A stretch of 64,000 nucleotides of DNA from Neisseriaceae bacterium ESL0693 (lineage in GTDB: Bacteria; Pseudomonadota; Gammaproteobacteria; Burkholderiales; Neisseriaceae). The stretch lies in contig JAQTIE010000005.1 in NCBI GenBank assembly GCA_029433475.1, forward strand, positions 62,001 through 126,000, given 5' to 3'. Below are positions 43,969 through 53,691 of this stretch, piece by piece (position 1 is the stretch's first letter; each line of letters begins with the position of its first letter). Both the position numbers and the translations under genes were made by a program. The notes beneath the pieces are model-generated. The model made no database searches. It was not told the DNA's origin and saw only the letters and a program-made list of their open reading frames with translations.

Positions 43969-46900
43969 GATTGGCTTTGGTCAAAACAGGATTGCAAGGG
44001 TAAGAGTAATTGTTCGATCAGGTTCCAGAACAAAGGCTGTTCCAGCGGAGATTCGGATTGGCGGCCAAAAATTTGCATGACTTCCGGGTATTCGGCCTGC
44101 GGTTTGGTGTTGTGGCTGTTGGTGTAGGCGTTTATTGCTGCCTGCATTTCTTCTGCACCATAGGGTTGGTGTGCGTTTTTGTGCCGGTTTTTATACCATT
44201 TTTCTGCCGCCTGTAAACTGGTGCGGGCAAAAAAAGGCAATGGCCTTGTCTGGCCGAGCTGGTAAAAATCCAGCCAGAGTGACAAAAGCTGTTGTGCTTC
44301 GGTGGCGGCTATCGTGTCCAGACAGCGTGGCTTTGGCGGATAAAGTTCATGAGTCTGAATGAGTATGTCGTTAATCCGGGGGGCAGCAGCGCAGAAAATC
44401 AGGTGACGCAAATACAATTCAATCTGATCAGGCGCATGGGGCGCTTGTAAGCGCTTGATGATCTGGCCATGCTGATGAAGCTGGCTGAGGTGTCCTGTAA
44501 GTTGTATGTGCTGGTGCTTGAAAGACACAAAAACATGCTCGCGCGCCGGACTGAATAATAAGGTTGAGTCGAGGGCTTTGGTCTGGCTGGCGAGTATATC
44601 ACTGGCCAGTTCGCCCAGTATGCCTTCGGGCAGAAGATTGCTGGCTTGTAGTGTTTCTGTTACCTGATCAAAGTTTTGATTGTGCTGACGTGCATGCAGG
44701 TAGTGGTCATACACGGCGGTATTGTCTTCGATGGTAAAAGGTTCGGCCGCGGTCTGCTGTTGCGATTGAAACGGTGACTGCCATTGTAGCTGTTGTTGCA
44801 GCCACTGGCGCACGGGATTGCGCCAAAAGCGGATAAAATCTTCCAGATCGACTTGAACGGTGTCGGTTGTTTCGGTAAAGGGGATATTGAAAAAAGGTAC
44901 TATTGTGGTCTCTGTCTGATTCAGTGCTTCGGCATAATCCTGGCGACAGCTGATCAGTTCGCCATTGAAATAGCGCACAGAAAAGGGTTGTAATGGGTGT
45001 TGAATGATGTGTTTATGATTAAATTCCAATGGATCGCAGCCACTCATGGCGGCCAGGACATCGGTTAATTCATACAATAAGGCGGAGGGCGCCAGTTCAT
45101 CATTTTTACGCTGATCACGCCCTATATAAGACAAATACAATTTACTCTGGGCACTGAGTAATGATTCCAGAAACAGATAACGGTCATCATCGCGCCGTGC
45201 CCGATCACCGCGGCGCGGGTGTTGTGCAATCAGGTCAAAGGCGGCAGCGGGATTGGTGCGGGGAAATTCGCCATCATTCAGACCCAATAAACACACACAT
45301 TGAAAGGGCAGGCTGCGCATGGGCACCATGCTGCAAAATACGATACCGCCGCGTAAAAATCCGGCCTGACGGGTGGTGGCTAACTGCCGTTGCAAGTGCT
45401 CAATGGCGATTTCGGGGGCGATGGGCTGATCAAAACCGGCCAGAGCAGCTTGTGATTGCCAGGCGGCTAAAGCGGTTTCCAGTTGTTGCATACCGGTGCC
45501 ACACAGGCTGTCTTCATCGGCCAGATCGCGCAGTAAATCACGAACCCGCAGCAACCATTCATCCACACTGGCTTCAGTCTGCCAGATGTGATAGTGCTGT
45601 ATGAGTTGATCAATGCATTGTTGTGCGTGGGCGATGGTGGTGGTGTGGTTGATGTCGCCAAACCAGGGCAAGTGGTTTTGCCAGAGCGTCTGGCGGGTAG
45701 TGGCGGGCAAGAGCCAGCCTAAAACGGTGCGTTCATGCGCCTGCCGCCAGGTAAACGGGTTGCCCTGGCCGCCAAACTGATGACGCATGCGGCCATCAGT
45801 ACCCCAGTGTATGCCCTGCTGCTGCCATATCTGGCTGATCAGAGCCACATCAGCATCACTCAGATCAAACCGGCTGCGTAAGGGCGGTTCGTCCAGTAGT
45901 GGCAGAATGGTTTCAATGTCAAACCGGCTTTGCATCAGCAGTAGTAATTTTTCAAACAGCTGTAATAGCGGCACATGTAGACTGATTTTGATGTCGGCAA
46001 TGCTGTAGGGTAACGCAGGCATTTGCCCCTGACTTTGACCAAAAACAGCTTCAATGAAGGGTAGATAGGGCTCAATATGCGGTGTCAGCACGGCGATATC
46101 GTGTGGCTGCCAGTCGGGATGGCTGGCTAAATCCTGTAGAAGCTGCTCTTTCAGAATGTGTAACTCACGCAAACGGGAATGGGCACACACCAGTTGAATG
46201 GAGTGATCCATGGCTTGTATGGCATAGGGTGATTGGTAGGGGTGATGCAGACTCTGAATGTCTTGTTGTAAGCGTTGCAGTAAGCTGATGGGCTGATCGG
46301 TACTTTCCTGATAGACAGAAGGCATGTAGTGCACATTGTCTAATTCATTCAGAGCATCAAAAAAATCCCGTCCTTGTTTACCCAGACTGGCCAGCAGCGG
46401 GTGGCCGATGCTGGTCAGATCGGTCTGGCCATTTCTGAGTAATGTTTGCGCAGATAGAATGTTACCCCAATATTCGGCGCTGGGATTGACGGCGAATAGA
46501 TGTACTTCGGTGTGTCTGGCAATGGCCTGCAAAAGCTGTAGATACAGCGGTGCTAAAGTGGCGATGCCGAACACGAATAAACGGGGCGGTAAATCGGCAG
46601 GTGTCAGGCGTTCAAAGAGTTGCTGTAGTTGCTGCACGCGATGACTGGCTTGCGTTTGATGGCTGAGCCAGCGCCACAGTTGTGCCTGCCAGACTTCATC
46701 ATCACCCAGATTCAATAAACGGTTTTGCTGCCAGCTTTGCAGCCAGTCATTGCGATAGATTAAGTATTGGTCAAATATATCGGCCAGTTTGCCGGCCAGA
46801 TGATACGATGCCTGTTTACTGCTATTAAGATAGCCGTTCAGTGCCTGGGCTACATGGGTCAGATCATCACGGTGAAAATCATCACTTTGAAACAGTTCCA

Positions 46901-47186
46901 GCAATCGCCAGCGCATGACTTCGGTCTGAAAAGGATTGAGTGGGGGTGTACCGGGCAATAAACGCTGAGTTAATTGCCAGGCGAAGCTTGCCGGCAGATT
47001 AAAATGCAGGTTGGCAGCAATGCCTTGCTGTTGCGCCAGATAATGGTTAAGGTAACGGCGCATACCTTGGCTTTGCACCATGATTTCAGTGGGCAGCCAT
47101 GGAGATTCGGGTGCTGAGAGCTCATAGACGCGCGCAAATAAGGCCGCCAGATCGGCCAGACGATTAGACTGATAAACGTACAGCAT
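43965..47186 (-). CDS. recC: RecBCD enzyme, RecC subunit
   Basis: 1073 residues. RecC clamps RecB and RecD and scans the unwound 3' strand for Chi. The N-terminus MLYVYQSNRLADLAALFARV and the conserved QSQGMRRYLNHYLAQ are typical; an inactive helicase fold fills the first half and an inactive nuclease-like fold the last third (about 760-1060). First gene of recC-recB; overlap with recB implies coupled translation. No recD is present in the window. Confidence 0.95.
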   Translation of the reverse strand: MLYVYQSNRLADLAALFARVYELSAPESPWLPTEIMVQSQGMRRYLNHYLAQQQGIAANLHFNLPASFAWQLTQRLLPGTPPLNPFQTEVMRWRLLELFQSDDFHRDDLTHVAQALNGYLNSSKQASYHLAGKLADIFDQYLIYRNDWLQSWQQNRLLNLGDDEVWQAQLWRWLSHQTQASHRVQQLQQLFERLTPADLPPRLFVFGIATLAPLYLQLLQAIARHTEVHLFAVNPSAEYWGNILSAQTLLRNGQTDLTSIGHPLLASLGKQGRDFFDALNELDNVHYMPSVYQESTDQPISLLQRLQQDIQSLHHPYQSPYAIQAMDHSIQLVCAHSRLRELHILKEQLLQDLASHPDWQPHDIAVLTPHIEPYLPFIEAVFGQSQGQMPALPYSIADIKISLHVPLLQLFEKLLLLMQSRFDIETILPLLDEPPLRSRFDLSDADVALISQIWQQQGIHWGTDGRMRHQFGGQGNPFTWRQAHERTVLGWLLPATTRQTLWQNHLPWFGDINHTTTIAHAQQCIDQLIQHYHIWQTEASVDEWLLRVRDLLRDLADEDSLCGTGMQQLETALAAWQSQAALAGFDQPIAPEIAIEHLQRQLATTRQAGFLRGGIVFCSMVPMRSLPFQCVCLLGLNDGEFPRTNPAAAFDLIAQHPRRGDRARRDDDRYLFLESLLSAQSKLYLSYIGRDQRKNDELAPSALLYELTDVLAAMSGCDPLEFNHKHIIQHPLQPFSVRYFNGELISCRQDYAEALNQTETTIVPFFNIPFTETTDTVQVDLEDFIRFWRNPVRQWLQQQLQWQSPFQSQQQTAAEPFTIEDNTAVYDHYLHARQHNQNFDQVTETLQASNLLPEGILGELASDILASQTKALDSTLLFSPAREHVFVSFKHQHIQLTGHLSQLHQHGQIIKRLQAPHAPDQIELYLRHLIFCAAAPRINDILIQTHELYPPKPRCLDTIAATEAQQLLSLWLDFYQLGQTRPLPFFARTSLQAAEKWYKNRHKNAHQPYGAEEMQAAINAYTNSHNTKPQAEYPEVMQIFGRQSESPLEQPLFWNLIEQLLLPLQSCFDQSQS

Positions 47187-47437
47187 ACCATTACCGCTAA
47201 AACAAAATAGGGGTGAATTTTATAACTTTTCAGGCGGATGTGGTTAAACAAAAATCAATAATCACTGAGTTTAGTATCTTGGTTATTGATCAGAATTGAT
47301 GACAGACTGCAATTCGGTCATGATTGCGGTTAAAATAGGTAATAGAAAAAAATTGAAAAATACTGTCTGACTATATATTATAGTACGGATGGCAAACTTA
47401 AGTGATTTTAAAGACAAACAAGAAAAGGGTGCTCCCC

Positions 47438-47815
47438 ATGAGATTTGAACGCGTTATTGAGGAATTAGCGGCAACAAAGGGCGTCATGGCATGTGGTGTA
47501 GTGGATTACGAAAATGGTATGTTTCTTGAAGGAAAAAGTCCGTCAGGAATGGATTTAGACGTTTTATCTGCTGGTAATACTGAAATTGTTCGTTCTGAAG
47601 TTAAAGGCATTGAGCGTCTTTATGAAGGTAAAGACAATACGGAAGCAGTAGAAGATATTTTGATTACGTTACAAAAACAGTATTATTTGCTTCGGCCTAT
47701 GCGCAGTGAACCCGGGTTATTCATGTTTCTGGTACTGGATCGCAATAAAGCCAATCTGGCTTTATCAAGACGGGCATTGAAAGATGCTGATCGCAGCTAT
47801 AAACAGACAAATTAA
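47438..47815 (+). CDS. Roadblock/LC7 domain protein
   Basis: 125 residues from the ATG at 47438 (AAGGGTGCTCCCC before it); a GTG at 47402 would add 12 residues. Single roadblock/LC7-type fold: helix MRFERVIEELAATKGVMACG, central strands and helix, C-terminal helix LALSRRALKDADRSYKQ. In other bacteria such proteins act as small-GTPase regulators (MglB type) or dimeric scaffolds. No MglA-like GTPase gene lies nearby, so the partner is unknown. Monocistronic with a very strong terminator. Confidence 0.8.
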   Translation: MRFERVIEELAATKGVMACGVVDYENGMFLEGKSPSGMDLDVLSAGNTEIVRSEVKGIERLYEGKDNTEAVEDILITLQKQYYLLRPMRSEPGLFMFLVLDRNKANLALSRRALKDADRSYKQTN

Positions 47816-47843
47816 TCCGGTATAGCCGGTTTAAATGGTTTTT

Positions 47844-47895
47844 AAAAGCCTTAATACAAAGTGTTTTTATTGAGACACTTTGTATTAAGGCTTTT
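47844..47895. terminator. Very strong bidirectional terminator
   Basis: A perfect 21-bp inverted repeat (arms 47844-47864 and 47875-47895, beginning AAAAGCCTTAATACAAAG) with a 10-base loop lies between the roadblock gene and dsbD, which converge. T-rich ends on both strands. Confidence 0.9.
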
Positions 47896-47936
47896 ATTAT
47901 ATGGGGTTTTGTGACTAAATCTAGGCCGCATCAGTG

Positions 47937-49736
47937 CTATTGATTCTGCTGGTACCAATCAATCAATGCCTCTGCGCGCACAAAACCCAATAGTGGCGCA
48001 CTTTTCTGGCCATTGGCATGTATCATGAATAATCCGGGCGGACCATATAAACCATATTGGCGCAACATGGCCTGTTGGGCAGGGGTATTCCGGGTAACAT
48101 CGATTTGTAATAGCCGCTTGTCATCGATGGTTTTTTGTACCTTGGTCTGACTGAACGTGTAGGCAGCCATTTCCTTACAGGAAACGCACCAGTCGGCATA
48201 AAAATCAACCAATACTGGTTTATCCGGCTGACTGTGCAAAAGTTGCTGCAAGGTGTGGTTCAATTGGTCAGGATCAGTAAAACGTTGACCAAAATGGTGT
48301 TGATCTGACGCATCCAGAGTCAGTAAATGGTGTAAGGGGGTATTGATGTGTCTCAAACTACCTACAGTAAAATAAATACCATTAACCAGCAAAAATAATC
48401 CGATGCCAAAGGGCAACCAAGATATTTTGCCTGAGGTGCGATGGGCACGCCAAAGCAATCCCAATGCCGGTATCAGTAATAAGAGCGTATACGCCAGTAT
48501 GACCAGCCAGCGAGGCAGAAACGGGGTAGCCAGATAAACCGCCGCTGCCAGTAAAAGGCAGCCAAACAGATATTTTACGGCCAGCATCCAGCCGCCGGCA
48601 CGCGGCAGCATTTGGCTGCCGAATACGGCAATCAGCATTAAGGGTACGCCGGTACCCAGTGCCAGGGCATATAGCGCCAGTCCACCCAGTAAAACATCGC
48701 CGCTTTGTCCGATATAACCCAGTGCAAACGCCAGAGGAGGCGCCACGCAAGGCCCTACGATCAAGGCCGACAGTGCGCCCATAATAAATACAGACAGCCA
48801 GTGACCACCGCGGAAACGGTTGCTTTTTTGTTGAAAAAAACTTTGCCAGCGGCTGGGAAGCTGGATTTGATATAAATCAAACATGGAAAGCGCCAGTAAT
48901 ACCAAAATGGCGGCGGCAACCAGAATAATGGCTGGTTGCTGCATCCAGGCTGACAGTAAAGCACCGGTACGCGCGGTAATGATGCCAACCAAAGTATAAG
49001 TCAGCGCCAGACCTTGTACGTAAATGAAAGACAGACCGAAAGTCTGCATTTTATTGGGCGTATGCTTTTGTCCCACCACAATGGCCGATACAATCGGAAT
49101 CAGCGGATACAGGCAGGCCGTCAGACTTAATCCCAGTCCGGCAATAAAAAAGGCCAGCAGATTTGCCCACAAAGTCTGGCGGGATAAATGCAGCTGATCA
49201 GACAGTGGTAAAGCATTAGCTGCGGGTTGGGGCTGATTTTTGTTGCTGACAGGCGCAGTCAGGAATTGCTGCATGATTGCCGAGTGGTCACTTGGCGGGG
49301 TATAGACGCCGTTGCCCTTAATCCTGAATGTTTGATTGACTGGCGGATAACAAACGCCGGCACTGGCACAGCCTTGATAAGACAAGGTTAATGCATAGGG
49401 TTCGTCTTGATTATTGTTTAGGTAAGACCAGTGAATATCCACTTTTTGATGGTATACCTGCTGTTTGCCGAAAAAATCATCTTCTTTTAATTGTCCTGCT
49501 TGCATAAACTGTGGTGCTGCCAGTATGCCGGCCGGTTCCGTGGCCGCAATGATTTTCTGCTGATACAGATAATAGCCATCGGCAATGGTGAAATGTACCT
49601 GAATCTGATGGTCATTAACGACTATCTGTGGCACAAATGCCTGATTAGCCGGCAATAACTTACCAGCATCTATAGCCCAGCTTAAAGGCGAAAGCACCAG
49701 AAGGCAGATCAGAAAGACAGACAGTTTTTTCAGCAT
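47937..49736 (-). CDS. dsbD: Thiol:disulfide interchange protein DsbD
   Basis: 599 residues from the ATG at 49736. It carries electrons from cytoplasmic thioredoxin across the inner membrane to periplasmic reductases (DsbC, DsbG, CcmG type). Signal peptide about 1-22 (LKKLSVFLICLLVLSPLSWA). The periplasmic alpha domain to about 160 has the Cys pair in QGCASAGVCYPP. Eight membrane helices follow with the redox cysteines in LTACLYPLIP and VGPCVAPPLA. The C-terminal periplasmic thioredoxin domain has YADWCVSCKEM. All three Cys pairs are present. It would reduce misformed disulfides in secreted two-cysteine proteins such as those of the 1.9-4.8 kb array. Confidence 0.96.
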   Translation of the reverse strand: MLKKLSVFLICLLVLSPLSWAIDAGKLLPANQAFVPQIVVNDHQIQVHFTIADGYYLYQQKIIAATEPAGILAAPQFMQAGQLKEDDFFGKQQVYHQKVDIHWSYLNNNQDEPYALTLSYQGCASAGVCYPPVNQTFRIKGNGVYTPPSDHSAIMQQFLTAPVSNKNQPQPAANALPLSDQLHLSRQTLWANLLAFFIAGLGLSLTACLYPLIPIVSAIVVGQKHTPNKMQTFGLSFIYVQGLALTYTLVGIITARTGALLSAWMQQPAIILVAAAILVLLALSMFDLYQIQLPSRWQSFFQQKSNRFRGGHWLSVFIMGALSALIVGPCVAPPLAFALGYIGQSGDVLLGGLALYALALGTGVPLMLIAVFGSQMLPRAGGWMLAVKYLFGCLLLAAAVYLATPFLPRWLVILAYTLLLLIPALGLLWRAHRTSGKISWLPFGIGLFLLVNGIYFTVGSLRHINTPLHHLLTLDASDQHHFGQRFTDPDQLNHTLQQLLHSQPDKPVLVDFYADWCVSCKEMAAYTFSQTKVQKTIDDKRLLQIDVTRNTPAQQAMLRQYGLYGPPGLFMIHANGQKSAPLLGFVRAEALIDWYQQNQ

Positions 49737-49812
49737 GACGTCATGGTTTCTCAATAAAATGCGGTAATGAAACGTTAGTATGACTGACTGGCCGTATCGA
49801 CGTCAGGATTTA

Positions 49813-50586
49813 TCAAGGATATTGAATCATTGCATAGGCAGAGTGATTGTGAATCGATTCAAAATTTTCACTTTCAACCTGAAATTCAGTAATACGCGGT
49901 TCTGATTTAAGTGCGGCGGCAATATCGCGCACCATATCTTCAACGAACTTGGGATTATCGTACGCTTGTTCGGTAACGTATTTTTCATCAGGTCGTTTCA
50001 GTAAACCATATAACTGGCAGGACGCCTGACGTTCAACCAGATCAATGATTTCTTCTATATGGATAACCGCCTGACTGCGCAGCGACACCGTGACGTGAGA
50101 ACGCTGGTTATGGGCGCCATAGGCCGATATTTCCTTGCTGCACGGACACAGGCTGGTTACCGGTACTATGACCTGTAATTGCTGTGTGTAATGACCGTTA
50201 TTGATTTCACCGGTCATGGTGACCTGATAATCCAGCCAGCTGCCAATCTCGGTGACTGGCGCGGTTTTGCGTCTGAAAAACGGAAAAGTAAGGCTGATTT
50301 TGCCGGCATTGGCCTCTAAACGGGATAACATGGTTTGAGTCAGCGTCTTTAAGGCGGCAGCATCGATTTTATCCTGATGGGCTTCCATCAGCTCGATAAA
50401 CCGGGACATGTGCGTGCCTTTTTGCGTGGCTACCAGTGCCACTGTCATGGTTAGTTCGGCCACGGTACTGGCTTCACCTTCCTGGGTAGCGATACGTACC
50501 GGTAAGCGTAAACCTTTGATGCCCACCTGATTAATGGGTATATTGCGTTGATCAAGACTGCTTTGCACGTCAGCAATGGCATTCAT
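49813..50586 (-). CDS. folE2: GTP cyclohydrolase FolE2 (type IB)
   Basis: 257 residues. It opens GTP to dihydroneopterin triphosphate, the first step of folate synthesis, as the zinc-independent alternative to FolE. The metal/substrate part SLCPCSKEISAYGAHNQRSH with its key Cys is at about 146-165. Conserved start DVQSSLDQRNIPINQVGIKG. In some bacteria folE2 is under Zur control; I cannot see a Zur box. AAGGAAA precedes the ATG. Divergent from the PLP enzyme gene. Confidence 0.95.
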   Translation of the reverse strand: MNAIADVQSSLDQRNIPINQVGIKGLRLPVRIATQEGEASTVAELTMTVALVATQKGTHMSRFIELMEAHQDKIDAAALKTLTQTMLSRLEANAGKISLTFPFFRRKTAPVTEIGSWLDYQVTMTGEINNGHYTQQLQVIVPVTSLCPCSKEISAYGAHNQRSHVTVSLRSQAVIHIEEIIDLVERQASCQLYGLLKRPDEKYVTEQAYDNPKFVEDMVRDIAAALKSEPRITEFQVESENFESIHNHSAYAMIQYP

Positions 50587-50645
50587 GCTAATGATTTTCC
50601 TTGCAGAACAAATGACTTAAAATAGTCGGTGAATAAGGTACGAGG

Positions 50646-50669
50646 CATGACTGGCTTAAAAGTCATGCA
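50646..50669. promoter_or_regulatory. Inverted repeat in the folE2 / PLP-enzyme divergent region
   Basis: GCATGACT (50646-50653) and AGTCATGC (50662-50669) form an 8-bp inverted repeat with an 8-base centre, about 60 bases upstream of the folE2 start. It could be an operator; no regulator is assigned. Confidence 0.35.
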
Positions 50670-50869
50670 TATCGGAAACAGTCGATTATACTGTATTTGT
50701 TAATAACAGGCTAATTCCGATAAAAACAGTCGGAATTAAAAATCACGGCGATTTACTGCCTGGCTTTATGGGTGCATGCTAAACTAGTTGCGCTAAAAGC
50801 TGCTGATTTGGAAAAATCAGGCTGAATGATCGATGCAGTGATCAGCCGTAATCAATAACTGGAGAGAAG

Positions 50870-52027
50870 ATGAAATTTGCGACCGAAGCCATTCATTCAA
50901 GCTATTGCCCGGAAGAGCATAATCGGGCTTTGATGCCGCCCATTTATCAGAACAGTATGTTTGCTTTGCATGGAATCGGTGAAGATGTTCCGTTTCGTTA
51001 TGCCCGCATTTCCAATCCGACCCGTCAGGTGCTGGAAGATACCCTGGCGGCGCTGGAGCATGGCTGTGCCGGATTTGCCTACAGCAGCGGTATGGCCGGC
51101 ATTGACGCCATCTGGCGCACCTTTCTGCGGCCGAATGATACCATAGTGGCCACTGCCGATATTTATGGCGGTGCCTATGATTTACTGACTGAACTTTATG
51201 CCCAATGGGGTGTTAATGTTATTTTTGCAGACCTGACTGAGCCGGCCAATCTGGATAACATTCTGGAAAGCACACCTGTTAAAATGCTGTGGCTGGAAAG
51301 CCCGAGCAATCCTTTACTGCATGTGACAGATATTGAATTACTGGCCGCCAAAGCCAAAGCAGCCGGTGCCATTGTCGGCATCGATAATACTTTTGCCACT
51401 CCCTATGTACAAAATCCGCTGGACTTAGGGGTGGATATTGTGTTTCATTCAGCCACCAAATACCTGTGCGGACACTCTGATGTGTTAATGGGTATTGTGG
51501 TAGTAAAAGAACCAGCACAGGCGGCATTATTGCGCAGTACCACCATCAATACCGGTGCTGTAGCCGGCCCCATGGATTGTGCGCTGGTGCTGCGCGGTAT
51601 TAAAACATTGGCGGTGCGCATGGACAGGCACATGAGTAATGCAGCTGAAATTGCGCGGCGGTTGCAACAGCATCCGGCCATCGAACAGGTTTTCTATCCG
51701 GGTCTGGCCAGCCATAAACAGCATCATCTCGCCGCCAGACAAATGCAGCATGGTTTTGGTGGTGTGGTGTCGGTATATTTGCGCCAGGATAGTCGCAAGG
51801 CCGCCAATACCGTGATCAACGGGCTGCAATTATTGACCATGGCTGCCAGCCTTGGCGGTGTGGAAAGCCTGGTGAATCACAGTGCCAGCCAGTCACACAG
51901 CGGCATGAGTGCTGCTGTAAAACACCAGTTAGGTATCCGTGAAGGATTATTGCGCTTTTCGATTGGTATTGAGGATGTCGAGGATATCTGGGCTGATATC
52001 AATCAGGCTCTGGATCGTTTGTTATAG
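50870..52027 (+). CDS. Cys/Met metabolism PLP-dependent lyase (cystathionine beta-lyase or gamma-synthase type)
   Basis: 385 residues. Fold-type I PLP enzyme. YARISNPTRQVLED (about 44-57) and the GMAGIDA region bind PLP phosphate; SPSNPLLHVTDI and DNTFATPY hold the PLP-ring contacts (Asp in IDNTFATPY); the Schiff-base Lys197 is in HSATKYLCGHSD. The C-terminal SLGGVESLVNHSA matches the family. Distinguishing MetB, MetC and methionine gamma-lyase needs alignment. GGAGAGAAG before the ATG. The J-domain gene follows at 10 bases, with fpr after it. Confidence 0.9.
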   Translation: MKFATEAIHSSYCPEEHNRALMPPIYQNSMFALHGIGEDVPFRYARISNPTRQVLEDTLAALEHGCAGFAYSSGMAGIDAIWRTFLRPNDTIVATADIYGGAYDLLTELYAQWGVNVIFADLTEPANLDNILESTPVKMLWLESPSNPLLHVTDIELLAAKAKAAGAIVGIDNTFATPYVQNPLDLGVDIVFHSATKYLCGHSDVLMGIVVVKEPAQAALLRSTTINTGAVAGPMDCALVLRGIKTLAVRMDRHMSNAAEIARRLQQHPAIEQVFYPGLASHKQHHLAARQMQHGFGGVVSVYLRQDSRKAANTVINGLQLLTMAASLGGVESLVNHSASQSHSGMSAAVKHQLGIREGLLRFSIGIEDVEDIWADINQALDRLL

Positions 52028-52037
52028 GTAAAAGCCA

Positions 52038-52829
52038 GTGCAGAATTATTATGATGTATTAAGCGTGTCACGCGAAGCTTCGGCCGAGGTGATTCGTGCC
52101 GCCTATCGGGCATTGTCACAGAAATATCATCCTGATCGTAATCCCCATGATGCTGCGGCCAACCAGCGCATGATCGAAATCAATCAGGCCTATGCGGTGT
52201 TATCCGATCCTGAGCAACGGCGGCAGCATGATTTATGGATTGCCAGACATGCTTTGCAGGCACAGGTTTCACCTGTATTACTGGCGCGCCGGCAAACGCC
52301 TTTTGAACCATCTGCTCCATTGTTACAGCTGCCTGAAAAACCCGCCAGCATGGTGACCTTGCACGAACGTAATTCTGTCTGGTTATGGTTATTGGGTATT
52401 GCACTGGTGGCCGTATTCGGCATTGTCTGGTGGCGAGTGGCACAACCTCAGGCGCCAGTGATGGTGGAAAATCAGCATACACCGGTATTACTGGCACCCA
52501 ATGGCCAGCTCTTTCCTTTAAAGGCGGCTTATGTTTCCGGTTATCCTCTGGTAAACCAGCGTGGCGATAATGAGATCAACGTCGATGCCAGTGCGTTGCC
52601 TGTGCCGGTTTTTGCCCAATTGTATGCACTACAGAATAATAAATTAGTGGCTATTCGTTCCTTTTATCTGCCTGCCGGTGAATCCTTTACCCTGAAAAAA
52701 ATCGGTGATGGTGATTTCAGCCTGCAATATCAGCGGCTGAACGATGGGCAGTGGCAGGTCAGTGACATCATTCGTATCCGGCATACGGAGGCCAGTCATC
52801 AATATCGGCAGATTGCCATTAATTTATAA
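52038..52829 (+). CDS. Membrane-anchored J-domain protein
   Basis: 263 residues with a GTG start. The J domain is at 2-66 (QNYYDVLSVSREASAEVIRA; the HPD motif in KYHPDRNPHDA is intact, so it should stimulate Hsp70 ATPase). After a linker, one membrane helix at about 113-133 (VWLWLLGIALVAVFGIVWW) leads to a domain of about 125 residues, probably periplasmic, with beta-type composition and no recognised family. There is no Gly/Phe or zinc-finger region, so it is not DnaJ itself. Downstream of the PLP enzyme by 10 bases and upstream of fpr by 50. Confidence 0.9.
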   Translation: MQNYYDVLSVSREASAEVIRAAYRALSQKYHPDRNPHDAAANQRMIEINQAYAVLSDPEQRRQHDLWIARHALQAQVSPVLLARRQTPFEPSAPLLQLPEKPASMVTLHERNSVWLWLLGIALVAVFGIVWWRVAQPQAPVMVENQHTPVLLAPNGQLFPLKAAYVSGYPLVNQRGDNEINVDASALPVPVFAQLYALQNNKLVAIRSFYLPAGESFTLKKIGDGDFSLQYQRLNDGQWQVSDIIRIRHTEASHQYRQIAINL

Positions 52830-52879
52830 GGTCAGCCAGCTGAAAACAGCATTACCCCGTTAAGCAGAAAGAATCGCGA

Positions 52880-53656
52880 ATGAACGCCAGTACCGCAGAA
52901 AAATATACCGAAGAAACCATCTTGTGGATAAAACGCCATACCCCGAAACTGATGACTTTTGCCATCAGCCGGCCGGCATCCTATCGTTTCAGCGCCGGTC
53001 AGTTTTCTCGTCTGGGTATTCGCGATGGTGCCGGCTTTTTGTGGCGTGCTTATTCAGTATTATCAGCAGAATACGCGGACACACTCGAATATTTTGCGGT
53101 TTTAATTGAAGATGGCGCCATGAGCCGGCATTTTGAGCATATGCAGCCGGGAGATACTTTACTGCTGGATAAAACTGCTACTGGCTTTTTACTGCCTGGT
53201 CGTTTTCAGGATGGCCGTGATCTGATCATGCTAAGCACCGGCAGTGGCATTGCGCCTTTTTTGTCGATGCTGCAACAGCCTGAATTATGGCAACGGTTTG
53301 AACACATTGCCTTGGTGCATTCAGTCTCCTATGCCAATGAATTGATTTTTAATCATGCTCTGGCCAGTCTGGCCGAGCATCCGCTGATCGGCGAATATGC
53401 CGGTCAATTCCGTTTTCAGGCAGTGGTGACACGGGAAAAAGTGGCCGATGCCTTGTCTTTGCGTTTACCGGAATTATTAAAAAACGGCACATTGGCCGAA
53501 GGTCTGGGTCTGGTCTTCAGCCCTGAAGACAGCCGTTTCATGGTATGCGGCAATCCGGCCATGGTGGCGGACACGTTTAAAACGCTGGTAGATCAGGGCT
53601 ATCGTCTGAATCGCAACAAACTACCCGGACAGATACTGATTGAAAATGGTTTCTGA
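52880..53656 (+). CDS. fpr: Ferredoxin/flavodoxin--NADP reductase
   Basis: 258 residues. FAD enzyme exchanging electrons between NADPH and ferredoxin or flavodoxin. FAD-binding RAYSVLS at about 55-61 and GQFSRLGI; the NADP site is STGSGIAPFLSML at about 121-133; MVCGNPAMV at about 225 and the ending ENGF match the bacterial Fpr class. Likely cotranscribed with the J-domain gene. Confidence 0.94.
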   Translation: MNASTAEKYTEETILWIKRHTPKLMTFAISRPASYRFSAGQFSRLGIRDGAGFLWRAYSVLSAEYADTLEYFAVLIEDGAMSRHFEHMQPGDTLLLDKTATGFLLPGRFQDGRDLIMLSTGSGIAPFLSMLQQPELWQRFEHIALVHSVSYANELIFNHALASLAEHPLIGEYAGQFRFQAVVTREKVADALSLRLPELLKNGTLAEGLGLVFSPEDSRFMVCGNPAMVADTFKTLVDQGYRLNRNKLPGQILIENGF

Positions 53657-53691
53657 ATGCCGCTAATGAGCGCAGCGGCGAAAAACAGCCA

